Below are positions 19,010 to 28,528 of a DNA stretch of 64,000 nt, one piece after another. Numbering within the stretch: the stretch's first letter is position 1; each line of letters opens with the position of its first letter. The DNA is taken from NCBI RefSeq assembly GCF_001515305.1, contig NZ_LNQV01000002.1:62001-126000 (forward strand), written 5' to 3'. The notes beneath the pieces are model-generated. The model was not told the DNA's origin and searched no databases. It worked only from the letters and a program-made list of their open reading frames with translations. This stretch comes from Aquitalea pelogenes. Lineage in GTDB: Bacteria; Pseudomonadota; Gammaproteobacteria; Burkholderiales; Chromobacteriaceae. The position numbers were made by a program, and so were the translations under genes.

Positions 19010-19420
19010 TCAGCTTGAACAACGGGCATCCTGCAAGTCTTGTTGCAGCTTGGCAAGCTGACGCTGGAAACGCTTTGTTTGCTTGGCAGAACGGCTGTGC
19101 GTCAGGTTTTGCCGCGCACGCTGTTCACGGGTCTGCAGGCTGGCACATGACTTGGCGGATCGCTGCCGGGATGGCGCGGGAGTCAGCGTACGCTTTGGCT
19201 TGCCACTCTCTTCCGCCACCAAGACCTGACGGCCATGAATCTGGTAATACTCCCGACTGACCAGACTGAAGCTGCCCGGCCGCATCAACTGCGCCTGATG
19301 CCCCGCAGGACAGGGGTGATCCTGATACAGGATCTGCCTTTGCGGGCCCAGGCACTTGAATACCTGGGCCGATACGGGCAATGCACACAACAGCAACGCC
19401 AGATAGCCATGACACCACAT
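19010..19420 (-). CDS. DUF4124-type exported protein
   Basis: Small exported protein of 136 aa. It has a signal peptide (MWCHGYLALLLCALPVSAQ, cleavage after VSA likely), then the DUF4124-like start VFKCLGPQRQILYQDHPCP with two cysteines. The C-terminal half is basic and glutamine-rich, RSAKQTKRFQRQLAKLQQDL, probably helical. The function is unknown. It ends 12 bp before the phzF-like gene and could be cotranscribed with it. Confidence 0.7.
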   Translation of the reverse strand: MWCHGYLALLLCALPVSAQVFKCLGPQRQILYQDHPCPAGHQAQLMRPGSFSLVSREYYQIHGRQVLVAEESGKPKRTLTPAPSRQRSAKSCASLQTREQRARQNLTHSRSAKQTKRFQRQLAKLQQDLQDARCSS

Positions 19421-19507
19421 GAGTCATCTCCAGGAAGCAAAGCGGACTGGAGATGAAACGGGATTTCCCTTGCCGTGGCTGCCGGACCAACTGGCAGTTG
19501 CCTGAAA

Positions 19508-19533
19508 TGCAAACAGGCGACCGTAGTCGCCTG
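19508..19533 (-). terminator. Probable terminator after ridA
   Basis: CAGGCGAC (19514-19521), loop CGTA, GTCGCCTG (19526-19533). On the minus strand it is followed by TTTGCATTT, a weak T-tract. It lies 25 bp past the ridA stop. Confidence 0.45.
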
Positions 19534-19558
19534 CTGCAGTCACTGCACGGGCAAACAA

Positions 19559-19942
19559 TCAGCCCAGGAACAGCACGGCTTCGGCTTCAACCTGCACACC
19601 CTTGGGCAGGCTGGCCACGCCAACGGCGGCACGCGCCGGGTAAGGCTGGCTGAAGTACTGGCCCATGATTTCGTTGAAAGTAGCGAAATTGGACAGGTCG
19701 GTCAGGTAGGCATTGAGCTTGACGATCTGGTCCAGGCTGCCGCCCGCGGCTTCGCACACGGCTTTCAGGTTCTTGAATACCTGATGGGTTTCGGCCGCGA
19801 AACCACCTTCCACCACGGTCATGGTGGCCGGGTCCAGCGGAATCTGGCCGGACAGGTAAACGGTGTTGCCAGCCTTTACGGCTTGGGAGTAAGCACCGAT
19901 GGCGGCCGGAGCGTGTTCGGTATGGATGATTTCTTTGGTCAT
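19559..19942 (-). CDS. ridA: RidA family reactive enamine/imine deaminase
   Basis: Enzyme of 127 aa that hydrolyses reactive 2-aminoacrylate and similar imines formed by PLP enzymes, protecting metabolism. Family motifs are [22 protein letters not shown] near the N-terminus (catalytic-pocket tyrosine and serine) and the C-terminal [20 protein letters not shown], in which the arginine that binds the carboxylate is visible. The length is standard. It follows hemW closely (gap less than 1 codon between 19942 and 19943), suggesting an rdgB-hemW-ridA operon. Confidence 0.92.
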   Translation of the reverse strand: MTKEIIHTEHAPAAIGAYSQAVKAGNTVYLSGQIPLDPATMTVVEGGFAAETHQVFKNLKAVCEAAGGSLDQIVKLNAYLTDLSNFATFNEIMGQYFSQPYPARAAVGVASLPKGVQVEAEAVLFLG

Positions 19943-21184
19943 TTACTGGTCTCCATCCCTGAGAAACAGGGTTAACAGGTCATTGAGAAAACGTTGCCCC
20001 TGCAAAGTGGGGCGAATGGTGGTGGCATCCTGTTCCAGCAATCCTTGCTGGATGGCCTGCTGCAATTCATTCCGGATACAGGATACAGGCAAACCGGTAC
20101 GCTCGGTGAACAGGCGCGTTTCAAAGCCGCCGGTCAGCCGCAACAGATTCATCATGAACTCGAACGGCAGTTCGTCGCGCGCCACCTTGCGGCTGCTTTG
20201 CACCGGCTGGCCGTTGGCCACTGCCTGGATATAGGCCGCAGGCTGCTTGTGGCGCATTTCCCGCACGATGCCCTCATGGCTGCTGATCTTGCCGTGCGCG
20301 CCGGCACCAATGCCCAGGTAGTCACCAAACTGCCAGTAATTGACGTTATGGCGGCTGCGCTTGCCGGGCCGGGCAAAGGCCGAGGTTTCGTAATGCTCGA
20401 AACCGGCAGCGGCCAGTCGCGCTTCGATGGCATCCTGCATGTCGGCTGACACTTCGTCATCCGGCAGGTTTTGCGGCGTGCGCACAGCGTACAGCGTGTT
20501 GGGCTCGATGGTGAGGTGATAAGCCGACAGATGAGTGATGCCATGCGACAAGGCGGTGTCGATATCCTGCAGTGCCTGTTCCAGCGTCTGACCGGGCAAG
20601 GCGTACATCAGGTCGAGGTTGACGTTGTCGAAGCAGGACAGCGCGATGTCGATGGCACGGCGCGCCTCGTCACCATCATGAATCCGTCCCAGCACTTGCA
20701 GATGCTGCGGATTAAAGCTCTGGATGCCGATGGACAGGCGGTTGATACCGGCCTCACGGTAGCCACGGAATTTTTCCGCTTCAAAGGTGCCGGGGTTGGC
20801 TTCCATGGTGATTTCCGCCTCCGGCGACAGCCGCAGCCGGGCGCGAATGCCCGCCAGCAGGGTGTCCATGGCCTGCGCCGAAAACAGGCTGGGCGTACCG
20901 CCACCCATGAAGATGGTGCTGACGCTACGGCCCCAGATGGCGGGCAGGCTGTATTCCAGATCGCGCAGCAGGGTTTCCACATAGGCCATTTCATCGAAAC
21001 CACCACTGGCGACGCCAGCTTGCGGGTTCCACTGTACGGTCTGGCCGCTACCGCTTTTCAGCTCGTGCGAGTTGAAATCGCAATACGGGCATTTGCGCAC
21101 GCACCAGGGGAAATGGATGTAGAGCGACAGCGGCGGCAGTTCACGCAGGCCGCCCTTCAGCCCGGACAGGTCAATCACGCTCAT
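19943..21184 (-). CDS. hemW: HemW, radical SAM heme chaperone (HemN-like)
   Basis: Radical SAM protein of 413 aa. The cluster motif CVRKCPYC lies at about residues 28-35 and is followed by DFNSHE. GGGTPSLF near residue 97 and the HemN C-terminal region are present. Unlike true HemN, the extra cysteine after the third ligand is replaced by DF (CPYCDF), the pattern used to tell HemW from coproporphyrinogen oxidases. HemW inserts heme into respiratory proteins. It overlaps rdgB by 4 bp (ATGA). Confidence 0.88.
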   Translation of the reverse strand: MSVIDLSGLKGGLRELPPLSLYIHFPWCVRKCPYCDFNSHELKSGSGQTVQWNPQAGVASGGFDEMAYVETLLRDLEYSLPAIWGRSVSTIFMGGGTPSLFSAQAMDTLLAGIRARLRLSPEAEITMEANPGTFEAEKFRGYREAGINRLSIGIQSFNPQHLQVLGRIHDGDEARRAIDIALSCFDNVNLDLMYALPGQTLEQALQDIDTALSHGITHLSAYHLTIEPNTLYAVRTPQNLPDDEVSADMQDAIEARLAAAGFEHYETSAFARPGKRSRHNVNYWQFGDYLGIGAGAHGKISSHEGIVREMRHKQPAAYIQAVANGQPVQSSRKVARDELPFEFMMNLLRLTGGFETRLFTERTGLPVSCIRNELQQAIQQGLLEQDATTIRPTLQGQRFLNDLLTLFLRDGDQ

Positions 21185-21774
21185 GCCAGCTCACGCAGTT
21201 TGCCCAGCATAGCCTGCATGGCCTTGCCGCGATGGCTGACACGGTTCTTGTCCTCGGCCGCCAGCTGGGCCACGGTGCAGCCGAATTCCGGCAGGTAAAA
21301 GTAGGGGTCGTAACCGAAGCCACCCTCGCCTGCTGCGGTATCCTGCACTTCGCCCAGCCACATGCCATCGGCCACCAGCGGTTGCGGGTCGTCGGCATGG
21401 CGTACCAGTACCAGCACGCAGTAATACCAGGCGCGGCGATTGTCCTTGCCTTGCAGCTTTTCGATCAGCTTGGCGTTATTGCGCTCGTCCGACTTGGGCT
21501 CGCCAGCATAGCGGGCCGACAACACACCGGGCTTGCCGCCCAGCGCTTCCACGCAGATGCCGGAATCGTCGGCCAGCGCCGGCAAACCGGTGACATGACT
21601 GGCATGACGGGCCTTTTCCAGCGCATTTTCCAGAAAGGTGTAATGCGGCTCCGGGCATTCCGGCACATTGAGTTGCCCTTGCGGGATGACGGTGACACCC
21701 AGCGGTGCCAGCAGGGCGGAAAATTCACGCAGCTTGCCAGCGTTATTGCTGGCGAGAACCAGTTTGTCGAACAT
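21181..21774 (-). CDS. rdgB: RdgB/HAM1 XTP/dITP pyrophosphatase
   Basis: House-cleaning enzyme that hydrolyses deaminated purine nucleotides (dITP, XTP) to keep them out of DNA and RNA, 197 aa. SNNAGKLREFSALL at the N-terminus (substrate phosphate binding), ALADDSGICVEAL with the metal-binding aspartates, and FGYDPYF with SHRGKAM at the C-terminus are all present. The ATG at 21774 gives the family start. It is coupled to hemW by a 4-bp overlap. Confidence 0.95.
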   Translation of the reverse strand: MFDKLVLASNNAGKLREFSALLAPLGVTVIPQGQLNVPECPEPHYTFLENALEKARHASHVTGLPALADDSGICVEALGGKPGVLSARYAGEPKSDERNNAKLIEKLQGKDNRRAWYYCVLVLVRHADDPQPLVADGMWLGEVQDTAAGEGGFGYDPYFYLPEFGCTVAQLAAEDKNRVSHRGKAMQAMLGKLRELA

Positions 21775-21805
21775 GTGGATTCATCCTGTTGCGTACAGCG
21801 CAGAA

Positions 21806-21846
21806 CAGCAGGGTAAGCGGCCAACCATGCCGCGTCCACCCTGCTG
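21806..21846 (-). terminator. Inverted repeat between dusA and rdgB
   Basis: CAGCAGGGT (21806-21814) and ACCCTGCTG (21838-21846) form a 9-bp stem around a GC-rich inner region. On the minus strand it is followed only by TTCTG, so termination is possible but weak. Confidence 0.35.
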
Positions 21847-21856
21847 TCAGCACGGA

Positions 21857-22861
21857 TTATTCGGTGTCGGACACGCGGGACGGCATGGCCGCCAATGCCT
21901 GCAACAGCAGGCCTTCGTCGGCACCATCCAACAGCTTGGCATCGGACAGCATGCGCCGCCACTGGCGTGCACCCGGCATACCCTGGAACAAACCCAGTAT
22001 ATGGCGGGCAATATTACGCAGCTTGTGGCCCTCGGCCAGACGGGCCCGGATATAGGGCAGCATGGCATCCACCACCTGCTGGCGGGTCACCGCGGTGCTG
22101 TCATCACCATAGAAAACAGCATCCCACCCGGCCATCAGCCAGGGGTTGTGATAAGCCTCGCGCCCCACCATCACCCCATCGACATGGCGCAGGTGTTCGG
22201 CGATTTCGGCATTGGTTTTTACCCCGCCATTGATCAGGATTTCCAGTTCCGGTCTTTCCTGCTTCAGGCGGTAGACATAGTCGTATTTGAGCGGCGGGAT
22301 TTCGCGGTTTTCCTTGGGGCTGAGGCCCTTGAGGATGGCATTGCGCGCATGCACGATAAAGGTGTTGCAACCGGCGGCAGCCACCTGGTCGACAAAACCG
22401 GCCAGGTAGTCGTAATGCTCGATCTGGTCGATACCGATGCGGTGCTTGACGGTGACGTCGATGTCCACCACATCGCGCATGGCCTTGACGCAGTCGGCCA
22501 CCAGTTGCGGCTCGGCCATCAGGCAGGCACCAAACGCCCCCTTCTGGACCCGCTCGGACGGGCAGCCGACGTTGAGGTTCACCTCGTCATAACCCCACTG
22601 CTGCGCCAACCGCGCGCACTGCGCCAGCTCGGACGGCTCAGAGCCACCCAGTTGCAGGGCCACCGGGTGTTCGGCTTCGTCAAAGCGCAAATGCCGCTCC
22701 ACATCGCCATACAGCAGCGCACCAGTGGTGACCATTTCGGTATACAGCCAGGTGTGGCGGCTGATTTGCCGGGCAAAGTAACGGTAGTGGCGGTCGGTCC
22801 AGTCCAGCATCGGGGCGACAGACAGACGGCGTGAGGGCAAAACGGGCTTGGTGGCGTTCAT
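21857..22861 (-). CDS. dusA: tRNA-dihydrouridine(20/20a) synthase DusA
   Basis: Flavoenzyme of 334 aa reducing uridines 20/20a in tRNA. The FMN-binding start SVAPMLDWTDRHYRYFARQI, the catalytic cysteine region LNVGCPSERVQKGAFGACLM and the DusA-typical HARNAILKGLSPKENREIP are present. This last motif separates DusA from DusB and DusC. A standard start ATG at 22861 gives the expected length. It stands alone or leads rdgB-hemW-ridA, with a hairpin in between. Confidence 0.94.
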   Translation of the reverse strand: MNATKPVLPSRRLSVAPMLDWTDRHYRYFARQISRHTWLYTEMVTTGALLYGDVERHLRFDEAEHPVALQLGGSEPSELAQCARLAQQWGYDEVNLNVGCPSERVQKGAFGACLMAEPQLVADCVKAMRDVVDIDVTVKHRIGIDQIEHYDYLAGFVDQVAAAGCNTFIVHARNAILKGLSPKENREIPPLKYDYVYRLKQERPELEILINGGVKTNAEIAEHLRHVDGVMVGREAYHNPWLMAGWDAVFYGDDSTAVTRQQVVDAMLPYIRARLAEGHKLRNIARHILGLFQGMPGARQWRRMLSDAKLLDGADEGLLLQALAAMPSRVSDTE

Positions 22862-23019
22862 CGTGGTCAGGGCTAGTGGGCCCGGCCTTGCAGGCCGGGG
22901 TGCATCAGAGGGCAGCGGCTGCTGACATGCTGCAAAAACAGAGACTTAACAGGGCGCACATTATCCGGCGCGCTCTGGTGCAGGGTCAAGCCTCGTCATG
23001 GTCAAAGCAGGCGGACAAA

Positions 23020-23058
23020 GAAAAACCTCCGCGGCAGGCGGGCTGCTGGCGGAGGTTT
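23020..23058 (-). terminator. Rho-independent terminator of the cyo operon
   Basis: AACCTCCGC (23024-23032) pairs with GCGGAGGTT (23049-23057). On the minus strand it is followed by TTTTTC. It lies about 20 bp beyond the cyoE stop. Confidence 0.8.
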
Positions 23059-23077
23059 GATCTGACGTGAGCAGGAC

Positions 23078-23962
23078 TCAGAGCATCCAGCCGATATGGG
23101 CCGGTACCTGGCCATCCACCGCCATCATCACCGACAGTGCAGTAACGGTGATGATGGAGAAGAAGAATACCTGACGCGCCCAGACGCGGTCGTCAGTGCT
23201 TTCCTTGTAACCGGACAGCGCCATCTTCAGCCACCACAGGCTGGTGGCACAGGCCACGGCCAGGTAGCCATAACCGGCGTAGCCGTAGAACACCAACAGC
23301 AAGGTGGCAACGGCAAAGGCCAGGATGTACAGCACAATCTGCTGCTTGGCCTCGGAAATGCCCTTCACCACCGGCAGCACCGGAATCCTGGCCGCTTCGT
23401 AGTCCTTGAAGCGGAAGATGGCGATGGCATAGGAGTGCGGCATCTGCCACAGGCAGAACATCAGCAGCAGGATGGCAGCACCGCTGTCAAAGCGGCCGCT
23501 GGCGGCACAGTAGCCCGCCACCGGCGGTACTGCGCCGGACAGGCTGCCCACCAGGGTGCCGTATACCGACTTGCGCTTCATGTACAGGCTGTACACGCCA
23601 ACATAGATCACGAAGCCAAACGCAGCACAGGCCAGCGCCAGCATATTGGTCCAGATGGCCAGCGTGGCAAAGCCGGCAACACCCAGCACAAAACCATGTG
23701 CCAGCGCTGCCTTGGGGCTCATGTCGCCGGTCACCAGCACCCGTTTCTGGGTGCGGGCCATGCGTGCGTCGATATCGCGGTCGATGCAGTTGTTGATGGC
23801 GCAGCCGGAAGCCACCACCAGCGACAACCCGGCCACCGTGGCCAGCAGCAGGGTCCAGTCCAGACGACCCTGCGATGCCAGCAAGAAACCACCCACGGTG
23901 GAGATGAGGTTGCCGAAGATGATGCCCGGCTTGGTCACCTGCAAATAGCGCTTGAGTTTCAT
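23078..23962 (-). CDS. cyoE: Heme O synthase (protoheme IX farnesyltransferase)
   Basis: Integral membrane prenyltransferase of 294 aa that adds farnesyl to protoheme to make heme O for cytochrome bo3. The allylic diphosphate motif [18 protein letters not shown] lies near residue 62, with [17 protein letters not shown] at the start and about eight to nine membrane helices. The ATG at 23962 ([13 protein letters not shown]) is preferred over the longer frame to 24013, which would overlap cyoD. It is the last gene of cyoABCDE. Confidence 0.95.
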   Translation of the reverse strand: MKLKRYLQVTKPGIIFGNLISTVGGFLLASQGRLDWTLLLATVAGLSLVVASGCAINNCIDRDIDARMARTQKRVLVTGDMSPKAALAHGFVLGVAGFATLAIWTNMLALACAAFGFVIYVGVYSLYMKRKSVYGTLVGSLSGAVPPVAGYCAASGRFDSGAAILLLMFCLWQMPHSYAIAIFRFKDYEAARIPVLPVVKGISEAKQQIVLYILAFAVATLLLVFYGYAGYGYLAVACATSLWWLKMALSGYKESTDDRVWARQVFFFSIITVTALSVMMAVDGQVPAHIGWML

Positions 23963-23973
23963 CACGTCCCGGC

Positions 23974-24297
23974 TCAGCGCAACATCAGTGCATCGGCGGT
24001 GGAGATGATCCACACCGACAGGCCAACCAGCATCACGATGATCATCGCGGTGAACAGGAAGGAGAAGCTGTTGAGCTTGCCTTCCTTGGTGAAGTTCAGA
24101 TGCAGGAAGTACTTGAGGTGCACGATGATCTGCACCACGGCGAAGCCGAAGATGCCGATAACGGTGGCCTGCTTGGTGAAGCTGCCGCTCATCACCATCC
24201 AGAACGGAATGGCGGTGAGGATGACAGCCAGCACGAAACCGGTGAGGTAGCTTTTTACGCTGCCGTGGTCGGCGGCGTGTTCATGAGCCTGACTCAT
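23974..24297 (-). CDS. cyoD: Cytochrome bo3 ubiquinol oxidase subunit IV
   Basis: Small membrane subunit of the oxidase, 107 aa with three membrane helices. A histidine-rich N-terminus ([20 protein letters not shown]) and the segment [13 protein letters not shown] are typical. The ATG at 24297 overlaps the cyoC stop by one base (TAATG). The longer upstream frame lies inside cyoC and is rejected. Confidence 0.93.
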   Translation of the reverse strand: MSQAHEHAADHGSVKSYLTGFVLAVILTAIPFWMVMSGSFTKQATVIGIFGFAVVQIIVHLKYFLHLNFTKEGKLNSFSFLFTAMIIVMLVGLSVWIISTADALMLR

Positions 24298-24908
24298 TAC
24301 ATGGCTCCTTTCAGGTACACGACGGTAAACACGCAGATCCACACGATGTCCAGGAAGTGCCAGAACAGGCTGAGGCAGCTCAGGCGGGTCATGGCGCGGC
24401 CGGTCAGGCCGGTCTTGGCCACTTCGAACATCATCACCGCCATCCACAGCAAGCCGGCGGTCACGTGCAGGCCGTGCAGGCCAACCAGGCCGAAGAAGGA
24501 CGACAGGAAGGCGCTGACATTCGGGCCATGGCCTTCGGCGATCAGATTATGAAACTCGTTCACTTCCATGCCGATGAACACGGCACCGCAGGCAAAGGTA
24601 ACGGCCAGCCAGCCCAGCACGGCCGACTTGTTGCCCTTGTAACCGGCAATCATGGCAAAACCGTAGGTGATGGAGGACAGCAGCAGGGCTGCGGTTTCAC
24701 CCATCACATAAGGCAGCTCGAAGATTTCCTTGCCCGAAACACCGGTGGCGATATTGCGATACAGCACTGCATAAGCCGCAAAAGCCGTGGCGAACAGAAT
24801 GCAGTCGGTCATCAGATAGAACCAGAAGCCCAGCACGGTTTGCGAACCGCTGTCGTGGTGCTCGTGGTCATCATGCGCGTCGTGCGCGTGTTCTACATAA
24901 GTACTCAT
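24297..24908 (-). CDS. cyoC: Cytochrome bo3 ubiquinol oxidase subunit III
   Basis: Subunit III of the terminal quinol oxidase, 203 aa with five membrane helices. The N-terminus is histidine-rich ([14 protein letters not shown]), followed by [20 protein letters not shown] and the conserved [14 protein letters not shown] and [17 protein letters not shown] segments. Length agrees with the family. It lies 14 bp after cyoB. Confidence 0.95.
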   Translation of the reverse strand: MSTYVEHAHDAHDDHEHHDSGSQTVLGFWFYLMTDCILFATAFAAYAVLYRNIATGVSGKEIFELPYVMGETAALLLSSITYGFAMIAGYKGNKSAVLGWLAVTFACGAVFIGMEVNEFHNLIAEGHGPNVSAFLSSFFGLVGLHGLHVTAGLLWMAVMMFEVAKTGLTGRAMTRLSCLSLFWHFLDIVWICVFTVVYLKGAM

Positions 24909-24922
24909 CTTGGCTCAACCTG

Positions 24923-26965
24923 TTAAGCAGTAGTGGTGGGACGGCTGCCACGACGCGGCTTGTCAGCATCGCGTTCGCTGTAGTTGTCCACATCAATGCC
25001 CATTTGTTCAAAGTGGGCACGCTCGATTGCTTCCACTTCATCCGGCTGTACGTAGTAGTCCAGATTGTTGTCGTAGGCGCGGGCCAGCATGGCACCGATG
25101 ATGCCCACCAGGCCGACAATCGCCAGCCACCAGATATGCCAGATCAAGGCAAAACCCAGCAGGGTGGTGAAGCCGCCGATGTACACGCCGGTGGCGGTGT
25201 TGCTCGGCATGTGGATCGGTGCGTACTTCTGCGGCACCTTGTAAGCCTCGCCCTTTTCCTTCATGTCGGTGAAGGCGTCGATATCATGCACATGCGGCAC
25301 AACGGCAAAGTTGTAGAACGGCGGCGGGGAGGAAGTGGACCATTCCAGGGTATGGCCATTCCACGGGTCGCCGGTCACGTCGGCCAGTTTCTTGCGGTCG
25401 CGGATGCTCACCACGATCTGCAGCAGCTGGCAGCCGATACCGCAGGCAATCAGCACGGCACCCACGCAGGCAATGTACAGCCACGGGTCCCAAGCCGGAT
25501 TATCAGTATGGTTCAGACGACGGGTCATGCCCAGGAAGCCCAGGATGTACAGCGGGATAAAGGCAAACATGAAGCCGCTCTGCCAGAACCAGAAGGCTGC
25601 CTTGCCCAGCTTTTCATTCAGCTTGAAGCCGAAGGCCTTGGGGAACCAGTAGGAGAAACCAGCCAGATAGCCGAATACCGCGCCACCGATGATGGTGTTG
25701 TGGAAGTGGGCAATCAGGAACAGGCTGTTGTGCAGCACGAAGTCGGCACCCGGAACGGCCATCAGCACGCCGGTCATGCCGCCGATGGAGAAGGTCACCA
25801 TGAAGCCCATGGTCCACAGTACCGGCGGTGTAAAGCGGATACGACCCTGATACATGGTGAACAGCCAGTTGAACAGCTTCACGCCGGTCGGCACCGAAAT
25901 CACCATGGTGGCGATACCGAAGAAGGCGTTCACATCCGCACCGGAACCCATGGTGAAGAAGTGGTGCAGCCACACCATGAAGCCCAGCACCGAAATCACG
26001 CCACTGGCGACGATCATGGAGGTATGGCCAAACAGGCGCTTGCCGGAGAAGGTGGAGATGACTTCGGAGAAGATACCGAAAGCCGGCAGCACCAGAATGT
26101 AAACTTCAGGATGGCCCCAGGCCCAGAACAGGTTCAGGTACATCATGGCGTTGCCACCGGCTTCCGCGGTAAAGAAGTGGAAGTCCAGGTAGCGGTCCAG
26201 GCTCAGCATGGCCAGGGCGCCGGTCAGGATGGGGAAGGAAGCCACGATCAGCACGTTGGCCCAGGTGCAGGTCCAGGTGAAGATCGGCATTTGCATCAGC
26301 TTCATGCCCGGTGCGCGCATCTTGATGATGGTGACCAGGAAGTTGATCGCCGTCAGCGTCGTCCCTATACCGGATATCTGTAGCGCCCAGGTGTAGTAAT
26401 CCACCCCCACATCAGGACTGAACCCCAGCTCGGACAGCGGCGGATAGGCCACCCAGCCGGTACGGGCAAAGTTACCCACACCCAGCGACAGGTTGACCAG
26501 GATCACCGCCGACACCAGCAACCAGAAGCTCAGCGAGTTCAGGAAGGGGAAGGCCACGTCGCGTGCGCCGATTTGCAGCGGCACCACGATGTTCATCAGG
26601 CCGGTCATGAAAGGCATGGCCATGAAGATGATCATGATCACACCGTGCGCGGTGAAGATCTGGTCATAGTGTTCTGGCGGAAATACCCCCAGATGCCCGT
26701 CGGTGGCCAGCGCCAACTGGGTACGCATCATCAGTGCATCGGCAAAGCCGCGCAGCAGCATGATCATGGCGACGACGATGTACATCACGCCAATCTTCTT
26801 GTGGTCGACCGAAGTCAGCCACTCTTTCCACAAATAGCCCCATTTACCAAATTTGGTAATGAGCGCCAGCACCACCAGGCCCAGCAGGCCGGCGCCAGAC
26901 AGCGCGGCCACAATGATGGGTTCCTTGTAGGGGATGGCATCCAGAGTCAGTTTGCCTAACAACAT
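24923..26965 (-). CDS. cyoB: Cytochrome bo3 ubiquinol oxidase subunit I
   Basis: Catalytic heme-copper subunit, 680 aa with about fifteen membrane helices, reducing oxygen to water and pumping protons. Low-spin heme ligand in [15 protein letters not shown] (about residue 106), CuB ligands in WGHPEVYI (His and the cross-linked Tyr, about 285-289) and [10 protein letters not shown] (His pair, about 334), and heme ligands in [12 protein letters not shown] (about 420) are intact. The K-channel and D-channel context looks normal. The length matches CyoB rather than shorter CtaD-type subunits. Confidence 0.97.
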   Translation of the reverse strand: MLLGKLTLDAIPYKEPIIVAALSGAGLLGLVVLALITKFGKWGYLWKEWLTSVDHKKIGVMYIVVAMIMLLRGFADALMMRTQLALATDGHLGVFPPEHYDQIFTAHGVIMIIFMAMPFMTGLMNIVVPLQIGARDVAFPFLNSLSFWLLVSAVILVNLSLGVGNFARTGWVAYPPLSELGFSPDVGVDYYTWALQISGIGTTLTAINFLVTIIKMRAPGMKLMQMPIFTWTCTWANVLIVASFPILTGALAMLSLDRYLDFHFFTAEAGGNAMMYLNLFWAWGHPEVYILVLPAFGIFSEVISTFSGKRLFGHTSMIVASGVISVLGFMVWLHHFFTMGSGADVNAFFGIATMVISVPTGVKLFNWLFTMYQGRIRFTPPVLWTMGFMVTFSIGGMTGVLMAVPGADFVLHNSLFLIAHFHNTIIGGAVFGYLAGFSYWFPKAFGFKLNEKLGKAAFWFWQSGFMFAFIPLYILGFLGMTRRLNHTDNPAWDPWLYIACVGAVLIACGIGCQLLQIVVSIRDRKKLADVTGDPWNGHTLEWSTSSPPPFYNFAVVPHVHDIDAFTDMKEKGEAYKVPQKYAPIHMPSNTATGVYIGGFTTLLGFALIWHIWWLAIVGLVGIIGAMLARAYDNNLDYYVQPDEVEAIERAHFEQMGIDVDNYSERDADKPRRGSRPTTTA

Positions 26966-26971
26966 CGATTA

Positions 26972-27907
26972 TTACTCCTTGACGGCCGGGGTTTCGCACA
27001 GACGCTTGGTCAGCGCGGCCAGCTTCAGTTCGTCGTCGGTGGCAGCCAGCGACTGGCGGCCTGCCATGTACTTGTGCAGCACGGCATCAAACAGACGCGG
27101 TTCCGGCATGTTGTAGAACGCCACCGGATTGTTCTCGCTCGGCTTGGCCAGCGCGAGATAGGCATCTGCATTCAAGGACTTGCCAGCAGCACGCACCTTC
27201 TGTACCCAGGCATCAAACTGCTCGGGCGTTTCGGTGGCAATGGCATTGAACTTCATGCCGGAGAAACCGGCGCCGCTGTAGTTGGACGACATGCCCTTGT
27301 AGGTACCGGCTTCATTGGCGATCAGATGCAGCTTGGTTTCCATGCCGGCCATGGCGTAAATCTGGCCACCCAGCTGCGGGATGAAGAAGGAGTTCATCGC
27401 GGCATCGGAAGTGATGCGGAAGTTAACCGGTACGTTCTTGGGGAAGGCCAGCTGGTTGACGGTGGCGATGTTCAGATCCGGGTAGATGAACAGCCACTTC
27501 CAGTTCATGGCAACCACCTGCACGTTGATCGGCTTCTTGTCCGAATCCAGCGGGCGGTACGGGTCCAGCTTGTGCGTGGTGTTCCAGGTCACCACGGCCA
27601 GACAGCTGACGATGATGATGGGAATGATCCAGACCACGGCCTCGATCTTGTTGGAGTGGGACCACTTGGGCGTGTAGATGGCGTCCTTGTTGCTGGCACG
27701 ATACTTCCAGGCAAACAGGAAAGTCATCACGATGACCGGAATGACAACCAGCAACATCAGCACAGTGGCGGTGATGATCAGGGATTTCTCATCCGCTGCG
27801 ACCTGCCCTTTCGGGTCAAGAATGCCACCCTGACAACCGGTGAGCAGTGCAGTCACGACTGGAGAAAGCCCCCACAACAGGCGGGTGGGTCTAGAGTTTC
27901 TCATCAT
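26972..27907 (-). CDS. cyoA: Cytochrome bo3 ubiquinol oxidase subunit II (lipoprotein)
   Basis: Subunit II, 311 aa. The N-terminus has a lipoprotein signal (TALLTGC, lipid-attached cysteine about residue 25), two membrane helices and a periplasmic cupredoxin-fold domain. As in quinol oxidases, the CuA ligands of cytochrome c oxidases are missing. WNTTHKLDPYRPLDSDKKP is typical of CyoA. Two adjacent ATG codons (27907 and 27904) are possible starts, and the ribosome site is weak. It leads the operon, with a long structured region upstream. Confidence 0.95.
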   Translation of the reverse strand: MMRNSRPTRLLWGLSPVVTALLTGCQGGILDPKGQVAADEKSLIITATVLMLLVVIPVIVMTFLFAWKYRASNKDAIYTPKWSHSNKIEAVVWIIPIIIVSCLAVVTWNTTHKLDPYRPLDSDKKPINVQVVAMNWKWLFIYPDLNIATVNQLAFPKNVPVNFRITSDAAMNSFFIPQLGGQIYAMAGMETKLHLIANEAGTYKGMSSNYSGAGFSGMKFNAIATETPEQFDAWVQKVRAAGKSLNADAYLALAKPSENNPVAFYNMPEPRLFDAVLHKYMAGRQSLAATDDELKLAALTKRLCETPAVKE

Positions 27908-27934
27908 ACGACTTTACAGGTTAAAGATTCCTTG

Positions 27935-28005
27935 CTCGCCGCGGCGAGGGACGGCGTCATGTCAGCAGACGCCATCGTTCATGTCGGATGCGGGAGCCCC
28001 GCATC
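27935..28005 (-). promoter_or_regulatory. Three consecutive hairpins in cyoA leader
   Basis: On the minus strand, in order: GATGCGGG/CCCGCATC (28005-27987, 3-nt loop), GGCGTC/GACGCC (27973-27953, 9-nt loop) and the palindrome CTCGCCGCGGCGAG (27948-27935). A smaller CTTTA/TAAAG stem follows just before the start codon. The arrangement suggests a structured 5' UTR controlling cyoA. No known riboswitch was recognised. Confidence 0.4.
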
Positions 28006-28318
28006 AGGAACAAGGCCGTCACATGCGACCTCGTTACCGTTGAATACCGTTTGACTACCATTCCACACGACACTGCAGCCGTGTCATGACCCGTCGCCGC
28101 ACACGCGGCACACCACTCGAATGCCGGGAGTGGACCGGGTCGCCGGTGCCATCTGTCCTGGGTGGACCTGCTTGAAGAAAACGCGCGTCGTCACCATCTG
28201 CCACCTGCCTGATTTGCGGCATGGGCTGACAAGACTGCGACAATTTGTCACAGTGACGGGCGCGCTATTAAAAATCAGTTTTATTCACCTTAGCAAGCTG
28301 TCAGCGACTCTCCATTGG

Positions 28319-28360
28319 TATAAACACGCGCCAAAGTGGTGCATGTTTGATGTGTATCAA
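28319..28360 (-). promoter_or_regulatory. Predicted FNR class II promoter toward cyoA
   Basis: TTGAT-GTGT-ATCAA at 28347-28360 matches the FNR/ANR consensus perfectly. A -10 element TTTATA (plus 28319-28324) places the start at 28312, so the box centre is at exactly -41.5, the class II activator position. Whether it activates or represses cyo in this organism is inference. Confidence 0.5.
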
Positions 28361-28441
28361 TGCACAAATGTCAGATTTATTGCAGTAGCAGCAACGCTTT
28401 AAGCCATGTGCATTCGCGGTGCAGCGCAGCATTCCGACCGT

Positions 28442-28455
28442 TACATTTCGTTGCA
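28442..28455 (+). promoter_or_regulatory. RstA-box-like site
   Basis: TACATTTCGTTGCA matches the E. coli RstA box TACATNTNGTTACA at 11 of 12 fixed positions. A perfect copy is found near asr (32762). It lies between the cyo promoter region and the receptor gene terminator. It may be chance. Confidence 0.3.
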
Positions 28456-28493
28456 AAAAAGTTCCGCTTGCGTAACGCCACAGCTACAGGCAA

Positions 28494-28528
28494 TGAAAAA
28501 CCGCCGCTTGCAAACGCAAGGCGGCGGC
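28494..28528 (-). terminator. Rho-independent terminator of the FIST receptor gene
   Basis: CCGCCGCTTGC (28501-28511) pairs with GCAAGGCGGCGG (28516-28527, one bulge). On the minus strand it is followed by TTTTTC. It is a strong GC stem. Confidence 0.8.

Noticed and set aside
19943-21184. hemW considered as hemN (coproporphyrinogen III oxidase)
   Set aside because: The sequence after the cluster motif is CPYCDF, lacking the fourth cysteine of HemN, and the rdgB-hemW pairing is typical of HemW.
21806-21846. Inverted repeat near dusA considered as a mobile-element end
   Set aside because: No transposase, no target duplication and only one copy seen; a hairpin in an intergenic gap is simpler.
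28055-28402. Short frames on both strands upstream of cyoA
   Set aside because: No ribosome sites, no recognisable domains, and they overlap predicted promoter and leader structure.
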